A DNA stretch of 64,000 nt, from the NCBI GenBank assembly GCA_035545855.1, contig DASZXK010000108.1:53487-117486 (forward strand), given 5' to 3'. A program made the translations under genes and the position numbers. Below the pieces are notes generated by a model. The model ran no database searches and was not told where the DNA came from. It saw only the letters and a list, made by a program, of their open reading frames with translations. This document shows positions 44,626 through 54,328 of this stretch, one piece after another. This DNA comes from DASZVB01 sp035545855. Lineage in GTDB: Bacteria; Myxococcota_A; Polyangia; Polyangiales; Polyangiaceae. Position 1 is the first letter of the stretch, and each line of letters begins with the position of its first letter.

Positions 44626-46299
44626 ATGCCCGAGTTCATTTTCACGATGACGGATGTCACGCGCGTGCATCCGCCGGACAAGCGCGTCCTAGAGAACATC
44701 CACCTCGCGTTCTATCCCGGAGCCAAGATCGGCGTCCTCGGGGTCAACGGCTCGGGGAAGTCGTCGCTCCTCCGGATCATGGCCGGGGTGGACACGGAGT
44801 TCATCGGGGAAGCGAAGGCGCACCCCGGGACGCGCATCGGGTACTTCTCGCAGGAGCCCGAGCTCTCGGCGTGGAAGACGGTGAAGGAAGCCGTCGACGA
44901 CGCCGTGCAGGAGACGCGGAGCCTCCTCACGGAGTTCGAGGAGATCAGCGCGAAGCTCGGCGAGCCCATGGACGACGACGCGATGGCGAAGGCCCTCGAG
45001 CGGCAGGCCGCCCTCCAGGACAAGATCGACGCCGCCGACGCCTGGAACCTCGACAACACGGTGGAGGTCGCGATGGACGCGCTCCGCTGCCCGCCGGGGG
45101 ACGCGGAGATCAAGCACCTCTCCGGCGGCGAGGCGCGCCGCGTCGCGCTCTGCCGCGTCGTGCTCTCGCGGCCGGACATGCTGCTCCTCGACGAGCCCAC
45201 GAACCACCTGGACGCGGAGAGCGTGGCGTGGCTCGAGCGGTTCCTCCACGAGTACCCCGGCACCGTCGTCGCGGTGACCCACGACCGCTACTTCCTCGAC
45301 AACGTCGCCGAGTGGATCCTCGAGCTCGACCGCGGTCGCGGATACCCGTTCAAGGGGAACTACTCTTCCTGGCTCGAGCAGAAGCAGAAGCGGCTCGAAG
45401 CCGAGGAGAAGACGGAATCCGCGCGCCAGCGGAAGCTCAAGCAGGAGCTCGAGTGGGTGCGGGCGTCGCCCCGAGCGCGACAGGCGAAGAGCAAGGCGCG
45501 CCTCGCGGCGTACGAGGATCTGGCGGCGCAGGCGGCGAAGGGCCCGTCGGACACGGCGGAGATCAGCATTCCGCCGGGACCGCGCCTCGGAGAGAACGTC
45601 CTCCAGGCGAAGCACGTCCGGAAGGCCTTCGGAGAGAAGCTCCTCTTCGACGATCTGAACTTCAACCTGCCGCCGGCCGGCATCGTCGGCGTCATCGGGC
45701 CGAACGGCGCCGGCAAGTCGACCCTGTTTCGCATGATCGTCGGCGAGCAGAAGCCGGACGGCGGGGAGCTCGTCCTCGGCGACACGGTGAAGGTCGCCTA
45801 CGTCGATCAGAGCCGGAGCTCCCTCGACCCGAACAAGAACGCCTGGGAGGAGATCTCGGGCGGAGAAGAGAAGATCCTGCTCGGGAAGAAGGACATCTCG
45901 TCCCGCGCGTACGCGGGCTGGTTCGGCTTCAAGGGGAGCGATCAGCAGAAGAAGGTCGGATCGCTCTCCGGCGGCGAGCGGAACCGCGTTCACCTCGCGA
46001 AGCTCCTCCGTCAGGGCGGAAACCTGCTCCTCCTCGACGAACCCACGAACGACCTCGACGTGGACACGCTCCGGTCCCTCGAGAGCGCTCTCCTCGCGTT
46101 CCCCGGGTGCGCGGTCGTCGTGAGCCACGATCGGTGGTTCCTGGACCGCATCGCGACGCACATCCTCGCCTTCGAGGGCGACAGTCAGGTCGTCTGGTTC
46201 GAGGGCAACTATCGAGACTACGAAGAGGACCGCAAGCGCCGTCTCGGCGTCGACGCGGATCAGCCCCACCGCCTCAAGTATCGGAAGTTGAAAGTCTAG
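44626..46299 (+). CDS. ettA: ABC-F translational throttle EttA
   Basis: A 557-residue soluble ABC-F protein that binds the ribosomal E site and gates the first peptide bond according to energy charge. There are two ATPase cassettes. In the first, Walker A is VNGSGKSSLLR near residue 40, signature LSGGEARRVALC and Walker B MLLLDEPTNHLDAES. In the second, PNGAGKSTLFRM, LSGGERNRVHLA and LLLLDEPTNDLD. The linker (about 245-325) is the charged helical P-site element. The toe-like insert in the first cassette is present, which with length 557 separates EttA from other ABC-F members. Start ATG fixed by the family N-terminus PEFIFTMTDV. The serB gene begins three bases after its stop. Confidence 0.96.
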   Translation: MPEFIFTMTDVTRVHPPDKRVLENIHLAFYPGAKIGVLGVNGSGKSSLLRIMAGVDTEFIGEAKAHPGTRIGYFSQEPELSAWKTVKEAVDDAVQETRSLLTEFEEISAKLGEPMDDDAMAKALERQAALQDKIDAADAWNLDNTVEVAMDALRCPPGDAEIKHLSGGEARRVALCRVVLSRPDMLLLDEPTNHLDAESVAWLERFLHEYPGTVVAVTHDRYFLDNVAEWILELDRGRGYPFKGNYSSWLEQKQKRLEAEEKTESARQRKLKQELEWVRASPRARQAKSKARLAAYEDLAAQAAKGPSDTAEISIPPGPRLGENVLQAKHVRKAFGEKLLFDDLNFNLPPAGIVGVIGPNGAGKSTLFRMIVGEQKPDGGELVLGDTVKVAYVDQSRSSLDPNKNAWEEISGGEEKILLGKKDISSRAYAGWFGFKGSDQQKKVGSLSGGERNRVHLAKLLRQGGNLLLLDEPTNDLDVDTLRSLESALLAFPGCAVVVSHDRWFLDRIATHILAFEGDSQVVWFEGNYRDYEEDRKRRLGVDADQPHRLKYRKLKV

Positions 46300-46301
46300 G
46301 C

Positions 46302-47549
46302 ATGGCAGCAGTCACCTTGCCGCCGCATCCGGCGTCGCTCGTCATCGTCACCGTCTCCGGCCCCGACCGCCCCGGCATCACCTCGCGCCTCACGGGCATC
46401 CTGAAGGACGCCGGCGGGCAGCTCCTCGACATCGAGCAGGTGGTCGTCCAGGGTCACCTGTCGCTCGGCATGCTCATCGGGCTCCGGGACGACCGGGGAG
46501 TCCTGAAGGAGATGCTCTTCGCCGCGAAGGAACTCGGCGTCTCGCTCGACTTCAAGCCCGTCGAGACCGTGCCGAAGCGGAGCGACGTCGGTCACCGGTA
46601 CGTCGTGACGGCGATCGGCCCGAGCCTCGGCGCCTCCGAGCTCCACTCGCTCTCCACGACGCTCGCGGAGCACAACGGGAACATCGCGAAAATTTCGCGC
46701 CTCTCCCACGGGGACATGCGCTCCGTGGAGATCCAGGTCGACCTCCCCCGAGGGATGAGCTCGAAGCCGTTGAAGGAAGCGCTCCTCCGGCTCGGCATGC
46801 AGAGCTCCTTCGACGTCGCGCTCCAGCGCGAGGGCCTCTTCCGTCGCAGCAAGCGCCTCGTCGTGATGGACATGGACTCGACGCTCATCCCCATCGAGGT
46901 AATAGACGAGCTCGCGAAGGCCCACGGCGTCGCCGAGCAGGTGTCCGCCGTGACGGAGCGCGCGATGCACGGCGAGATGGACTACGACGAGTCCCTCCGG
47001 AAGCGACTCGGGCTCCTCGAAGGGCTGGAGGTCTCCGTCCTCGAGCGGCTCGCGGCCGAGCTTCCGCTCACGGAAGGCGCGGAGAAGCTCATCACCGTCC
47101 TTCGCCGGCTCGGCTACCGAACGGCCGTCATCAGCGGCGGGTTCTCCATCGCGGCGGATGCTCTCAAGGCGCGCCTCGGCATCGACTACGCGTACTCGAA
47201 CACGCTCGAGATCAAGGACGGGCGCCTCACGGGGCGCGTCGTCGGGCCGATCGTGAACGGGAAGCGGAAGGCGGAGCTCCTCGAGACCATCGCCCAGGCC
47301 GAGGGCGTGCGCCTCGATCAGACCATCGCCGTCGGGGACGGCGCGAACGACCTCCCCATGCTGGAGAAGGCGGGCCTCGGCATCGCGTTCCACGCCAAGC
47401 CGAAACTTCGCGAAGCAGCCGACACGTCGATCTCGACCGGCGGGCTGGACTCCATCCTCTACTTGCTCGGAATCAGCGCCCGGGAGCTGGAAGAGGTGCT
47501 GGAGCCGGCGCTGAACTCGTCACCGGGGTCGTCCCCGCCGCCGAAGTAG
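46302..47549 (+). CDS. serB: Phosphoserine phosphatase with N-terminal ACT domains
   Basis: Last step of serine biosynthesis: hydrolysis of phosphoserine. Residues about 10-170 hold two ACT-like domains (LVIVTVSGPDRPGITSRLTGIL and YVVTAIGPSLGASELHSLSTTL), as in mycobacterial SerB2. The HAD phosphatase follows, with Asp190 in VMDMDSTLIPIEVIDELA, the Ser/Thr site in VISGGFS, the Lys in NGKRKAELL and VGDGANDLPML. ACT domains usually give serine feedback. It starts three bases after ettA, so both probably share a transcript, linking an energy-sensing translation factor with amino-acid synthesis by position only. Confidence 0.95.
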   Translation: MAAVTLPPHPASLVIVTVSGPDRPGITSRLTGILKDAGGQLLDIEQVVVQGHLSLGMLIGLRDDRGVLKEMLFAAKELGVSLDFKPVETVPKRSDVGHRYVVTAIGPSLGASELHSLSTTLAEHNGNIAKISRLSHGDMRSVEIQVDLPRGMSSKPLKEALLRLGMQSSFDVALQREGLFRRSKRLVVMDMDSTLIPIEVIDELAKAHGVAEQVSAVTERAMHGEMDYDESLRKRLGLLEGLEVSVLERLAAELPLTEGAEKLITVLRRLGYRTAVISGGFSIAADALKARLGIDYAYSNTLEIKDGRLTGRVVGPIVNGKRKAELLETIAQAEGVRLDQTIAVGDGANDLPMLEKAGLGIAFHAKPKLREAADTSISTGGLDSILYLLGISARELEEVLEPALNSSPGSSPPPK

Positions 47550-47598
47550 AAAACTTTGTCGCTGCGGTAGCACTTAAATTTCTGCTATTCCGCCCGTC

Positions 47599-47814
47599 GT
47601 GACCAAGGCCATGGATGCTGCGTACATCGAGGCCCTCAACACGGGCTTCCTGAGGGAGCGGGCGAGCAAGGGGGAGGTCAAGGACCCGGCGCTGCTCGAC
47701 GAGGTGGATCTCCTGAACGAGGTCACGCCCGCCGTCCCCGCCGCGGAGAGCGAGCCGCCGCCCCCGCCGACGGTCACGACGACGATCCCGCCGCCGAGCT
47801 GGAAGCGCGGCTAG
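47599..47814 (+). CDS. Small protein of unknown function
   Basis: A 71-residue frame after serB. It starts at GTG 47599 or the ATG at 47611, has a hydrophilic helical first half (AYIEALNTGFLRERASKGEVK) and a Pro-rich tail (EPPPPPTVTTTIPPPSWKRG). An A/T-rich stretch ahead of it could carry a promoter. Its stop shares the CTAG tetramer with the stop of the convergent porin gene. I do not recognise it; it could be a real small gene or chance, but its composition matches neighbouring coding regions. Confidence 0.5.
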   Translation: MTKAMDAAYIEALNTGFLRERASKGEVKDPALLDEVDLLNEVTPAVPAAESEPPPPPTVTTTIPPPSWKRG

Positions 47815-49304
47815 TACACCAGCGACGCGTAGAGGTGCCCCCCGAGGATCCACCCCTCGCTCGCGAACCCGGGCCAGCCCGGGTTGTTCGTCTGGAGGCC
47901 GCGTGAGCCGGGGATGGGCTTCAGGTCGCGATCGACGGAGCCGTCGGGGAACTCGTCGACGATGAGCGCGTCGTTCTTCGCCTGGTAGCGCGGGAAGAGC
48001 CGCTGGGCCTGCGCGCCCACGCCGAAGCGCAGCCGATGGTTCAGGACCTTCACCTCGTACTCGCCGCCGAGCGTGAGGCCCGCGCGATCGTTGTCGACGT
48101 AGTTCGTCCGCCCCGTCTGGAGCGGAACCGGGGACGGGTGATACGTGACGTCCAGGTACGTGCGGACGGGGCCGTGCTTGTACCGGGCGCCCGCGCTCAC
48201 GGTGATCACGTCCTTCCACGCAAACGCTTCCCCGGCTGCCTCCGGCCGCTCGCCGTGCCGATCGACGTACCCGGACCACGCTTCGTACGCCGTCGTCCAC
48301 GCGATGGAGACGGCGTGCGCCGAGCCGGGGTTCAGGTCGAAATCGGCGCCGATGGCGGCGATCCACGGCACGTAGTCGTGGACCTCCTTGAACGTCGCGT
48401 TCGACTCGGCGGCGTTCGGGAGCGTCGCCACGATGCCCGTCTCGAGCTCGAGCTTCTGCACGGTGTGGAACGTTCCCGAGATGCGGAGACGTTCGAGCGG
48501 CGCGAAGACGACGCCGAAGTGCGGCGCGACCGTCGTGGTGACGGTCACGTCGTTGTCGAGGAGGAGCTTCTTGTAGTCGGCGGGGTCCCGCACGTACGTC
48601 GCGGTGTGGGCGGCGTTCGTGAGGCTCAGCGTGAAGCTCATGCCGACGGAGAGCATCTTCGTGATCCGGCTCCCCGCGCCGAACGCGAGGGACGTCGCCG
48701 TCAGGCGGTCCGAATAGAGCTCGGGCCGCAGGCTGTTCGAGAAGAACTGCTCGCGCTGGTCGTTGTAGAAGGAGTCGAGCTCGGTGAAATCCGCGACGGG
48801 GACGATCGCGTGGAGCCCGAGCACGAGGTACTGGTCGAGTACGCGAGAGACGAGGCCGATGGTCGCGTACTGCCTCGTGGTGCCGCTCGCGCTCGAGCCC
48901 TGGCGCGGCCTCGGCGCCAACGTGAACCCGTTGCACTCCGCCGGCTTGCAGCCCTTCTGGAGCCACTGAGTGGGCGCCGTGTCGTTCGGGATCGGCGCGC
49001 GCGTCCGCGGATCGAGCGCCGTCCGATCGCCGACGACGAGAGGCACGTCCCCGCCCGGCCGCCCGTCGAGCGTCATCGAGATCTGGTCGGAGAGCGTGAG
49101 CACGCCGACGTCGAACTCCTGCTCCGAGAAACCGAGGAGCGCGGGGTTGTAGTAGGTGGACGCGGCGCCCGCGCCGGTCACGCGACCGTTGTAGCCGGCC
49201 GTGCCGAAGGTCCCGCCGACGAGCTCGAACAGGGGCGACGCGTCCGCGCCGGAGGCGAGAGACAGGGCGAGGGCGAGCGTGCCCGGAACGAGGAATCGCT
49301 TCAT
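47811..49304 (-). CDS. FadL/OmpP1-type outer membrane protein
   Basis: A 497-residue outer-membrane barrel of the FadL/TodX family, which lets hydrophobic compounds diffuse across the outer membrane. The signal peptide ends near residue 23 (ADASPL). The family hatch pattern GAGAASTYYNPALLGFSEQEFDVGV is present at about 45-69 (compare the usual AxxxYYNPAGL). Many amphipathic strands and a typical ending near WGHLYASLVY-like residues follow. It starts inside the stop of the upstream lipoprotein gene (ATGA overlap), forming a two-gene operon. The substrate is unknown. It ends at a CTAG tetramer shared with the convergent small gene. Confidence 0.88.
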   Translation of the reverse strand: MKRFLVPGTLALALSLASGADASPLFELVGGTFGTAGYNGRVTGAGAASTYYNPALLGFSEQEFDVGVLTLSDQISMTLDGRPGGDVPLVVGDRTALDPRTRAPIPNDTAPTQWLQKGCKPAECNGFTLAPRPRQGSSASGTTRQYATIGLVSRVLDQYLVLGLHAIVPVADFTELDSFYNDQREQFFSNSLRPELYSDRLTATSLAFGAGSRITKMLSVGMSFTLSLTNAAHTATYVRDPADYKKLLLDNDVTVTTTVAPHFGVVFAPLERLRISGTFHTVQKLELETGIVATLPNAAESNATFKEVHDYVPWIAAIGADFDLNPGSAHAVSIAWTTAYEAWSGYVDRHGERPEAAGEAFAWKDVITVSAGARYKHGPVRTYLDVTYHPSPVPLQTGRTNYVDNDRAGLTLGGEYEVKVLNHRLRFGVGAQAQRLFPRYQAKNDALIVDEFPDGSVDRDLKPIPGSRGLQTNNPGWPGFASEGWILGGHLYASLVY

Positions 49305-50467
49305 GGCGGCGTGGTGTCCGGCGGGAGCGCCTCTCGGACGCGGCGGCACGCTTCGAGGTCCGCGTCCTCGTCGGCGCCGAACTCGGTGCTCGTGAACGCG
49401 GCGACTCGCGGATCGCTCAGAGACTTTCCGAGGTACCGGAACACGACGTGTCCCGGGACGTTGCGGGCCGGCGTCGAGCCCGCGACGAGGAACGCGCACG
49501 CGGCGGGGTCGCATCCCGTCACGCTCAGCACGTTCTCTTCGTTGTCGTAGTCGGAGATGGCCGTGAGCTCGATCGCGCCGAGGGCGTTCGGGTGCGCGGG
49601 ATCCGGAAAGTACTCGTCCCAGTCGCGGTGCACGACGCTCCGGACCCCAGGGAGCGCGCCCGTCACCTGCAGGCCGAGCCCCGGGAGCCCGTCTCCGTCG
49701 TCGTCCGTCGCGCCCGCGACGTCCGTTCGCGTCGGGTGCACGGGATCCGACTCGGACGGGAGCTTCGGCATCTCTGCCGGCGTGGGATCCGCCAGGAAAT
49801 CGTCCGGAAGGAAGCTCTCTTCCACGCCGCGGACCAGGTACCACCGATCGAAGGAGAGCTCGCACGAGTCTCCGTTCTGGTGGAGGACGCCGCGCCTCGG
49901 GCCGTGCACGCCCGAGGTGCCCTGCTGGTTGGAGTGGAGGAGCGCGCGGTAGCCTCCCTCGCCGAGAGACACGTTCACGGTGCCGCTCACGGAGAGCCCG
50001 CAGTAGAGCGAGTCTTCCGTCTGGAACGCCTCGCCGTTCTGTGAGAACCGGTAGAAGTACCAGTTCGTGGACGTCTGGATCTGTCCGAGCACGGTGTCTC
50101 GCGCGTAGTTCGTCTGTCGAGCGATGAAGTACCCGTCGATGTTGCACCCGGTGCTCGTCGCGCTCTTGCAGGAGCGGTCGCACGTGACGTCGTCCGGGGG
50201 GTCGCACTGCTCGTCGCCGACCACCGTTCCGTCGCCGCAGATCGGCGCGCACTGGTCGTCCGGGCAATCCCAGCCGTTCACGATCCGGCAGTCGTGACAG
50301 CCCGGCCCTTCCGCGTCGCACTCCTCGTCCCCCGTCACGCGACCGTCACCGCACACGGTATGAACCGGGAGGATCCGGTCGTGCGCGCACGCGGCCACGG
50401 CGCCGGACGCGGCCAGGGCGAGCACTCCGAGCGGAGCGCCGAAGCGTGAGCGAGACCCGTTCTTCAC
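49301..50467 (-). CDS. Cys-repeat lipoprotein, partner of the FadL-type porin
   Basis: A 388-residue predicted lipoprotein starting GTG, signal peptide ending VAAC near residue 27. Residues about 35-110 carry two DUF4215-like repeats, CGDGRVTGDEECDAEGPGC and CGDGTVVGDEQCDPPDDVTC. The larger C-terminal domain contains TNWYFYRFSQNGEAFQTEDS and ends with an acidic tail (EFGADEDADLEACRRVREAL). Family not recognised. Because it overlaps the porin start by four bases it likely acts with it at the cell surface, perhaps as ligand-binding or assembly partner; that role is inferred. Confidence 0.8.
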   Translation of the reverse strand: MKNGSRSRFGAPLGVLALAASGAVAACAHDRILPVHTVCGDGRVTGDEECDAEGPGCHDCRIVNGWDCPDDQCAPICGDGTVVGDEQCDPPDDVTCDRSCKSATSTGCNIDGYFIARQTNYARDTVLGQIQTSTNWYFYRFSQNGEAFQTEDSLYCGLSVSGTVNVSLGEGGYRALLHSNQQGTSGVHGPRRGVLHQNGDSCELSFDRWYLVRGVEESFLPDDFLADPTPAEMPKLPSESDPVHPTRTDVAGATDDDGDGLPGLGLQVTGALPGVRSVVHRDWDEYFPDPAHPNALGAIELTAISDYDNEENVLSVTGCDPAACAFLVAGSTPARNVPGHVVFRYLGKSLSDPRVAAFTSTEFGADEDADLEACRRVREALPPDTTPP

Positions 50468-50514
50468 GCGAAACAGGGCCCGCCGGGTACCATTTCGGGG
50501 GAGTATCTTCCACC

Positions 50515-51282
50515 ATGGAACCGTCGGGCAAGGTCGTCATCGTCACCGGCGCCGCGAGTGGAATCGGACGCGCCCTCGCCGAACGCTTCTCGCGTGAAGG
50601 CGTCCAGGGGCTCGTCCTCGCGGATCTCCACGAAGACGCGGTGCGGCGCGTCGGTGATCCGATATCGGCCGTTTCGGTGCGTGCCGACGTCTCGGTCGAG
50701 CGAGACGTCCAGGCGCTCGTGGAGACGGCAGTCGGTCGGTTCGGCCGCGTCGACGTGTTCTGCTCCAACGCCGGCATCTTCGTCCCCGGCGGCGCGGAGA
50801 CGCTCGACGCCGACTGGCGCCGCATTCTGGACGTGAACGTGATGGCCCATGTCTATGCGGCGCGCGCCGTCGTTCCTGCGATGCTCGAACGTGGCGAGGG
50901 CTATTTCCTCTCCACCGTCTCTGCCGCAGGGCTCCTCTCCCAGATCGGATCGGCGCCCTATGCCGTCACGAAGCACGCGGCCCTCGCGTTCTCCGAGTGG
51001 CTCTCGATCACGTACGGCGATCGCGGGCTCCGGGTGTCGGCGATCTGCCCGCAGGGAGTCCGCACCGGAATGCTGGATGTCGGATCCGGTCCCGCGTTCC
51101 TTCTCGAGGGCGCGCTCGAGGCGGAGGCCGTCGCAGAAGCGGCGATCCAGGGGATGCGAAGGGAGGAGTTCTTGATCCTGCCGCACCCCGAGGTGCGGAC
51201 GTATTTCGAGCGGAAGGGTGCCGACTACGAGCGCTGGCTTCGCGGCATGCGGAAGCTCCGCGCGAAGGTGGAAGCCGGCTGA
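50515..51282 (+). CDS. SDR family oxidoreductase
   Basis: A 255-residue SDR. The cofactor loop is VTGAASGIGRALAERFS, the NAG-like motif is CSNAGIFVPGG, the catalytic Ser lies in FLSTVSAAGLL and YAVTKHAALAF contains the YxxxK pair. The end (YFERKGADYERWLRGMRKL) resembles SDRs active on medium-sized alcohols or polyketide-like substrates, but the substrate is open. Start is the ATG at 50515; an upstream ATG at 50446 would overlap the divergent lipoprotein gene. It ends ten bases before the stop of the radical SAM gene that converges on it. Confidence 0.92.
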   Translation: MEPSGKVVIVTGAASGIGRALAERFSREGVQGLVLADLHEDAVRRVGDPISAVSVRADVSVERDVQALVETAVGRFGRVDVFCSNAGIFVPGGAETLDADWRRILDVNVMAHVYAARAVVPAMLERGEGYFLSTVSAAGLLSQIGSAPYAVTKHAALAFSEWLSITYGDRGLRVSAICPQGVRTGMLDVGSGPAFLLEGALEAEAVAEAAIQGMRREEFLILPHPEVRTYFERKGADYERWLRGMRKLRAKVEAG

Positions 51283-51292
51283 GCCGCGCTCC

Positions 51293-54106
51293 TCAGGGCG
51301 AGAACGTCGGAACGTCGGGGAGGTCCCGCTTCGGCGCGGGCGGCGGACGCCGATGCGCGGCGAGGTCCATCGGAGACGCCCCCTGGGTGCCGAGCTCCGC
51401 GCGAACGGCCTTGAACGGCACGGGCGCGCCGAACAGCGCTTCCACCACCTCCGCGATCTTCACGGTGCCATTTCCCGTGATGACGGTGCGAACGTCCAGC
51501 GGAACGAGGTCTCCGACGATCCCGGCGCGGGCGATCACGGCGAGCGCGTCCCCCGCGCCCACGCGGAGCGTCGTGACGTACTTCTTCACCTCGACGTCCC
51601 TGCCGACGCCCTCCGTCTTCCTTCGGACGACGATCTCGGGCAGAGCCTCGAACGCCGCGATGCGCTCCGCGACGGACGGTCCGCCGAGGGCCGCGAGCGC
51701 GGGCCGAGCGAGCGCCACGACGTAACGCGCGCTCTCGATGAGGCTCGTCACGCGCGGATCGTTCGGACCGAGACGCACGGCAGCCGTGAAGCGCACGCCC
51801 GCAGAGGCGACTCGGTTCAGCCGCTCGACGAGCTCCTCCTCCGACGGCGCGCCGATGAGGCGCACGTCGAGGTACTCCTCCAGGCTCGCGATGCCGAGGG
51901 AGAGCGCCGGGCTGAACGTCATGTCCGGCTTCGGGTGGAAGCCCCGGGTGTACGCCGTTCGCACGCCGGCGCGCCGGATCACGCGGGGCAGCTCGCGGAT
52001 GAGATCCAGGTGTCCGAGGAGCGCGGCGGGCCCCGTCTTCTCGAAGCGCAGGCGGAACCGCTCGGGCTCTCCGCCGGCCTGCGGAGGCCGGTACGCCTCG
52101 GGCGCGATGCGCTTCCCGGCGTCCTCTTCCTTCGGCTGGAAGACCGGGAGGCGCGCGCGCCCGCCCGGTTCCTTCGCGTCCACCCGGGTGAGGAACTCGA
52201 TGCGCTCGTTCCGCATCTTCCCGAGGTCGCAGGCGATGCCGCAGTCGTAGCAGACGAGGCGTCGCGGATCGGCGTCCGCGTCCTTCACGTTCGTGTGGTG
52301 CACGAACATGCCCTTCGCCTTGCCGCACGGGGGCGACAGCCGGCTCGCGAGCGCCTTCCGGTACTCCCGCGCGAGGAACCCCTCTTCCAGCCCCACGTCG
52401 AGGTGATCCCACGGAAGCCGCGCCGTGACGGGGATCGTCCCGAGGAACGGCGCGGTGTCGATGCCGAAGTGCTGGAGGGCTTCCGCCCAGAGATCCATCC
52501 GGAGCTGATCGTCCCACGAATCGAACCGCGCCCCGCCGAGGTACGCCCGCTCGATGACGTCCGAGAGCCGCCGGTCGCCCCGCGCGAGCACGCCTTCGAG
52601 CACGCTCGTCGTCGAGTCGTGCGTCCGGAGCGAGAGCCCCCGGACGCCGCGTGCCTCGTCCTTCAAGATCTGCTGTTTGCGCGAGATCTCCTCGAGCGAG
52701 TCCATGGCGCACCACTGGAAGGGCGTGTGCGGCTTCGGCACGTGGGAAGAAACGCTCACGGTGACCTTCGGGCGGCTCCGGCTCACGCGCTTGCCGACCG
52801 CGAGCGCGTTCTTGCCCACGTTCACGATCCCACGGACGTCGTCGTCTTCCTCCGTGGGGAGGCCGATGATGAAGTAGAGCTTCATCGAGTCGAACCCGCG
52901 CGAAAACACGCGGTTCGCCGTCTCCATGAGCTGCTCTTCGGTGACGTTCTTGTTGATGACGTCCCGCATCCGCTGCGTGCCCGCCTCGGGCGCGAACGTG
53001 AGCCCCGACGTGCGGACGCGGCGCATGTCGTCCAGGAGCTCCGGGGAGAGGCCGTACGCGCGGAGCGACGCGACGCCGAGGCTCACGCGCTCCGGGGCCG
53101 TCTTCTCCACGAGGCGCTGGATGAGCGGGGAGATGGAGGAGACGTCCGCCGTCGAGAGCGCGGTGAGGCTCACCTCGTCCTGTCCGCTCTTTTCGAGGGC
53201 GGAGAGCACCGTGTCGATGACCTCCTTCGGGTCTCGCTCGCGCACGGGGCGGTAGATCATGCCCGCCTGGCAGAAGCGGCAGCCCTCGGTGCATCCGCGC
53301 GCGACCTCGATGCTCATGCGATCGAAGATCGCTTCGGGGCCGCCGACGGGGCCGTCATCCGGGAAGGGGAACTTCGAGAGGTCCGCCTCGATGCGGCGCT
53401 CGACCGGGAACGGCACGCCCGGGTCCTTCGGCGCGGAGACGACGTGGAACCCCGTCTCCGGATCCGGCGCGGTCTCGTACAGCGAAGGCACGTAGACGCC
53501 GCGAAGCGCCGCGAGCTTCCGGAGCCGTTCCGCGCGCGGAACGCCCGCGCGTCGATCGGCGGCCCAGGCGACGGCGATCTCCGTCGCGGCGCTCTCGCCG
53601 TCGCCGACGAGGAACGCGTCCACGAAGGCCGCCAGGGGCTCCGCGTGCGTCGCGACCGGTCCGCCCGCGATGACGAGCGGATCGTCGTCGCCGCGGTTCG
53701 CCGCGCGGAGCGGGATCCCGCCGAGATCCAGCATCGTGAGGACGTTCGTGTACGTGAGCTCGTACTGGAGCGAGAACCCGACGACGTCGAAGTCCGAGAG
53801 CGGCCGCGCGCTCTCCAGCGAGAGCAGGAGGAGCCCCTCGTTCCGGAGCTCCCGCTGCATGTCGACCCAGGGCGTGTACGCGCGCTCGGCGAGCGTCCGC
53901 GGATCGTCGTTCAGGATCTTGTAGAGGATGCGATAGCCGAGGTGGCTCATCCCGATGTCGTAGATGTCCGGGAACGCGAGGCAGACGCGCGCGACTCCCG
54001 GAGCCCATTCCTTCCGGCGCACGCCGTGCTCTCCGCCCGTGTACCGGCTCGGCTTCTCGACCCGGGGAAGGATCGCGGCGTAGGGATGGTCGAAGAGCTT
54101 CGGCAT
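51293..54106 (-). CDS. B12-binding radical SAM protein with DUF2344 domain (TIGR03960/TIGR03936)
   Basis: A 937-residue fusion. The N-terminal B12-binding-like region (about 1-200) starts with KPSRYTGGEHG. The radical SAM core has RGCTEGCRFCQAGM near residue 275. A Cys cluster LVCYDCGIACDL lies near 630. From about 700 to the end, the TIGR03936/DUF2344 domain begins RFRLRFEKTGPAALLGHLDLIREL. The same two modules occur as one or two chains in many bacteria, often near ribosomal or RNase E/G genes; none is here. The biochemical role is unsettled, with RNA or ribosome modification a common guess. Start is ATG behind GGGAG. It is 228 bases from the divergent GntR gene. Confidence 0.93.
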   Translation of the reverse strand: MPKLFDHPYAAILPRVEKPSRYTGGEHGVRRKEWAPGVARVCLAFPDIYDIGMSHLGYRILYKILNDDPRTLAERAYTPWVDMQRELRNEGLLLLSLESARPLSDFDVVGFSLQYELTYTNVLTMLDLGGIPLRAANRGDDDPLVIAGGPVATHAEPLAAFVDAFLVGDGESAATEIAVAWAADRRAGVPRAERLRKLAALRGVYVPSLYETAPDPETGFHVVSAPKDPGVPFPVERRIEADLSKFPFPDDGPVGGPEAIFDRMSIEVARGCTEGCRFCQAGMIYRPVRERDPKEVIDTVLSALEKSGQDEVSLTALSTADVSSISPLIQRLVEKTAPERVSLGVASLRAYGLSPELLDDMRRVRTSGLTFAPEAGTQRMRDVINKNVTEEQLMETANRVFSRGFDSMKLYFIIGLPTEEDDDVRGIVNVGKNALAVGKRVSRSRPKVTVSVSSHVPKPHTPFQWCAMDSLEEISRKQQILKDEARGVRGLSLRTHDSTTSVLEGVLARGDRRLSDVIERAYLGGARFDSWDDQLRMDLWAEALQHFGIDTAPFLGTIPVTARLPWDHLDVGLEEGFLAREYRKALASRLSPPCGKAKGMFVHHTNVKDADADPRRLVCYDCGIACDLGKMRNERIEFLTRVDAKEPGGRARLPVFQPKEEDAGKRIAPEAYRPPQAGGEPERFRLRFEKTGPAALLGHLDLIRELPRVIRRAGVRTAYTRGFHPKPDMTFSPALSLGIASLEEYLDVRLIGAPSEEELVERLNRVASAGVRFTAAVRLGPNDPRVTSLIESARYVVALARPALAALGGPSVAERIAAFEALPEIVVRRKTEGVGRDVEVKKYVTTLRVGAGDALAVIARAGIVGDLVPLDVRTVITGNGTVKIAEVVEALFGAPVPFKAVRAELGTQGASPMDLAAHRRPPPAPKRDLPDVPTFSP

Positions 54107-54328
54107 CGGAGAAGGCTCCCGGGGGCCGTCGCGGCCGCGTCCGGAACGGAGGTTCCGTTCGCGGCAGCGCGGGCGCTCTCGGGCGCCTGCCGCTCGGGGG
54201 GCCGGGAGAATAGCGGAGCCACCCGCTTCGGCCCGCATTTTCTCGCGAAACCGCCCGGATTCTGGCCGGGGACCGGGAGGACGCGCGGGCCCCTCGGCTT
54301 GAACGACCGGACTGCCACGGGTATTTTG

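Noticed and set aside
50446..50514. Upstream ATG extension of the SDR gene
   Set aside because: It would overlap the divergent lipoprotein gene and adds residues ahead of the cofactor loop that no SDR needs.
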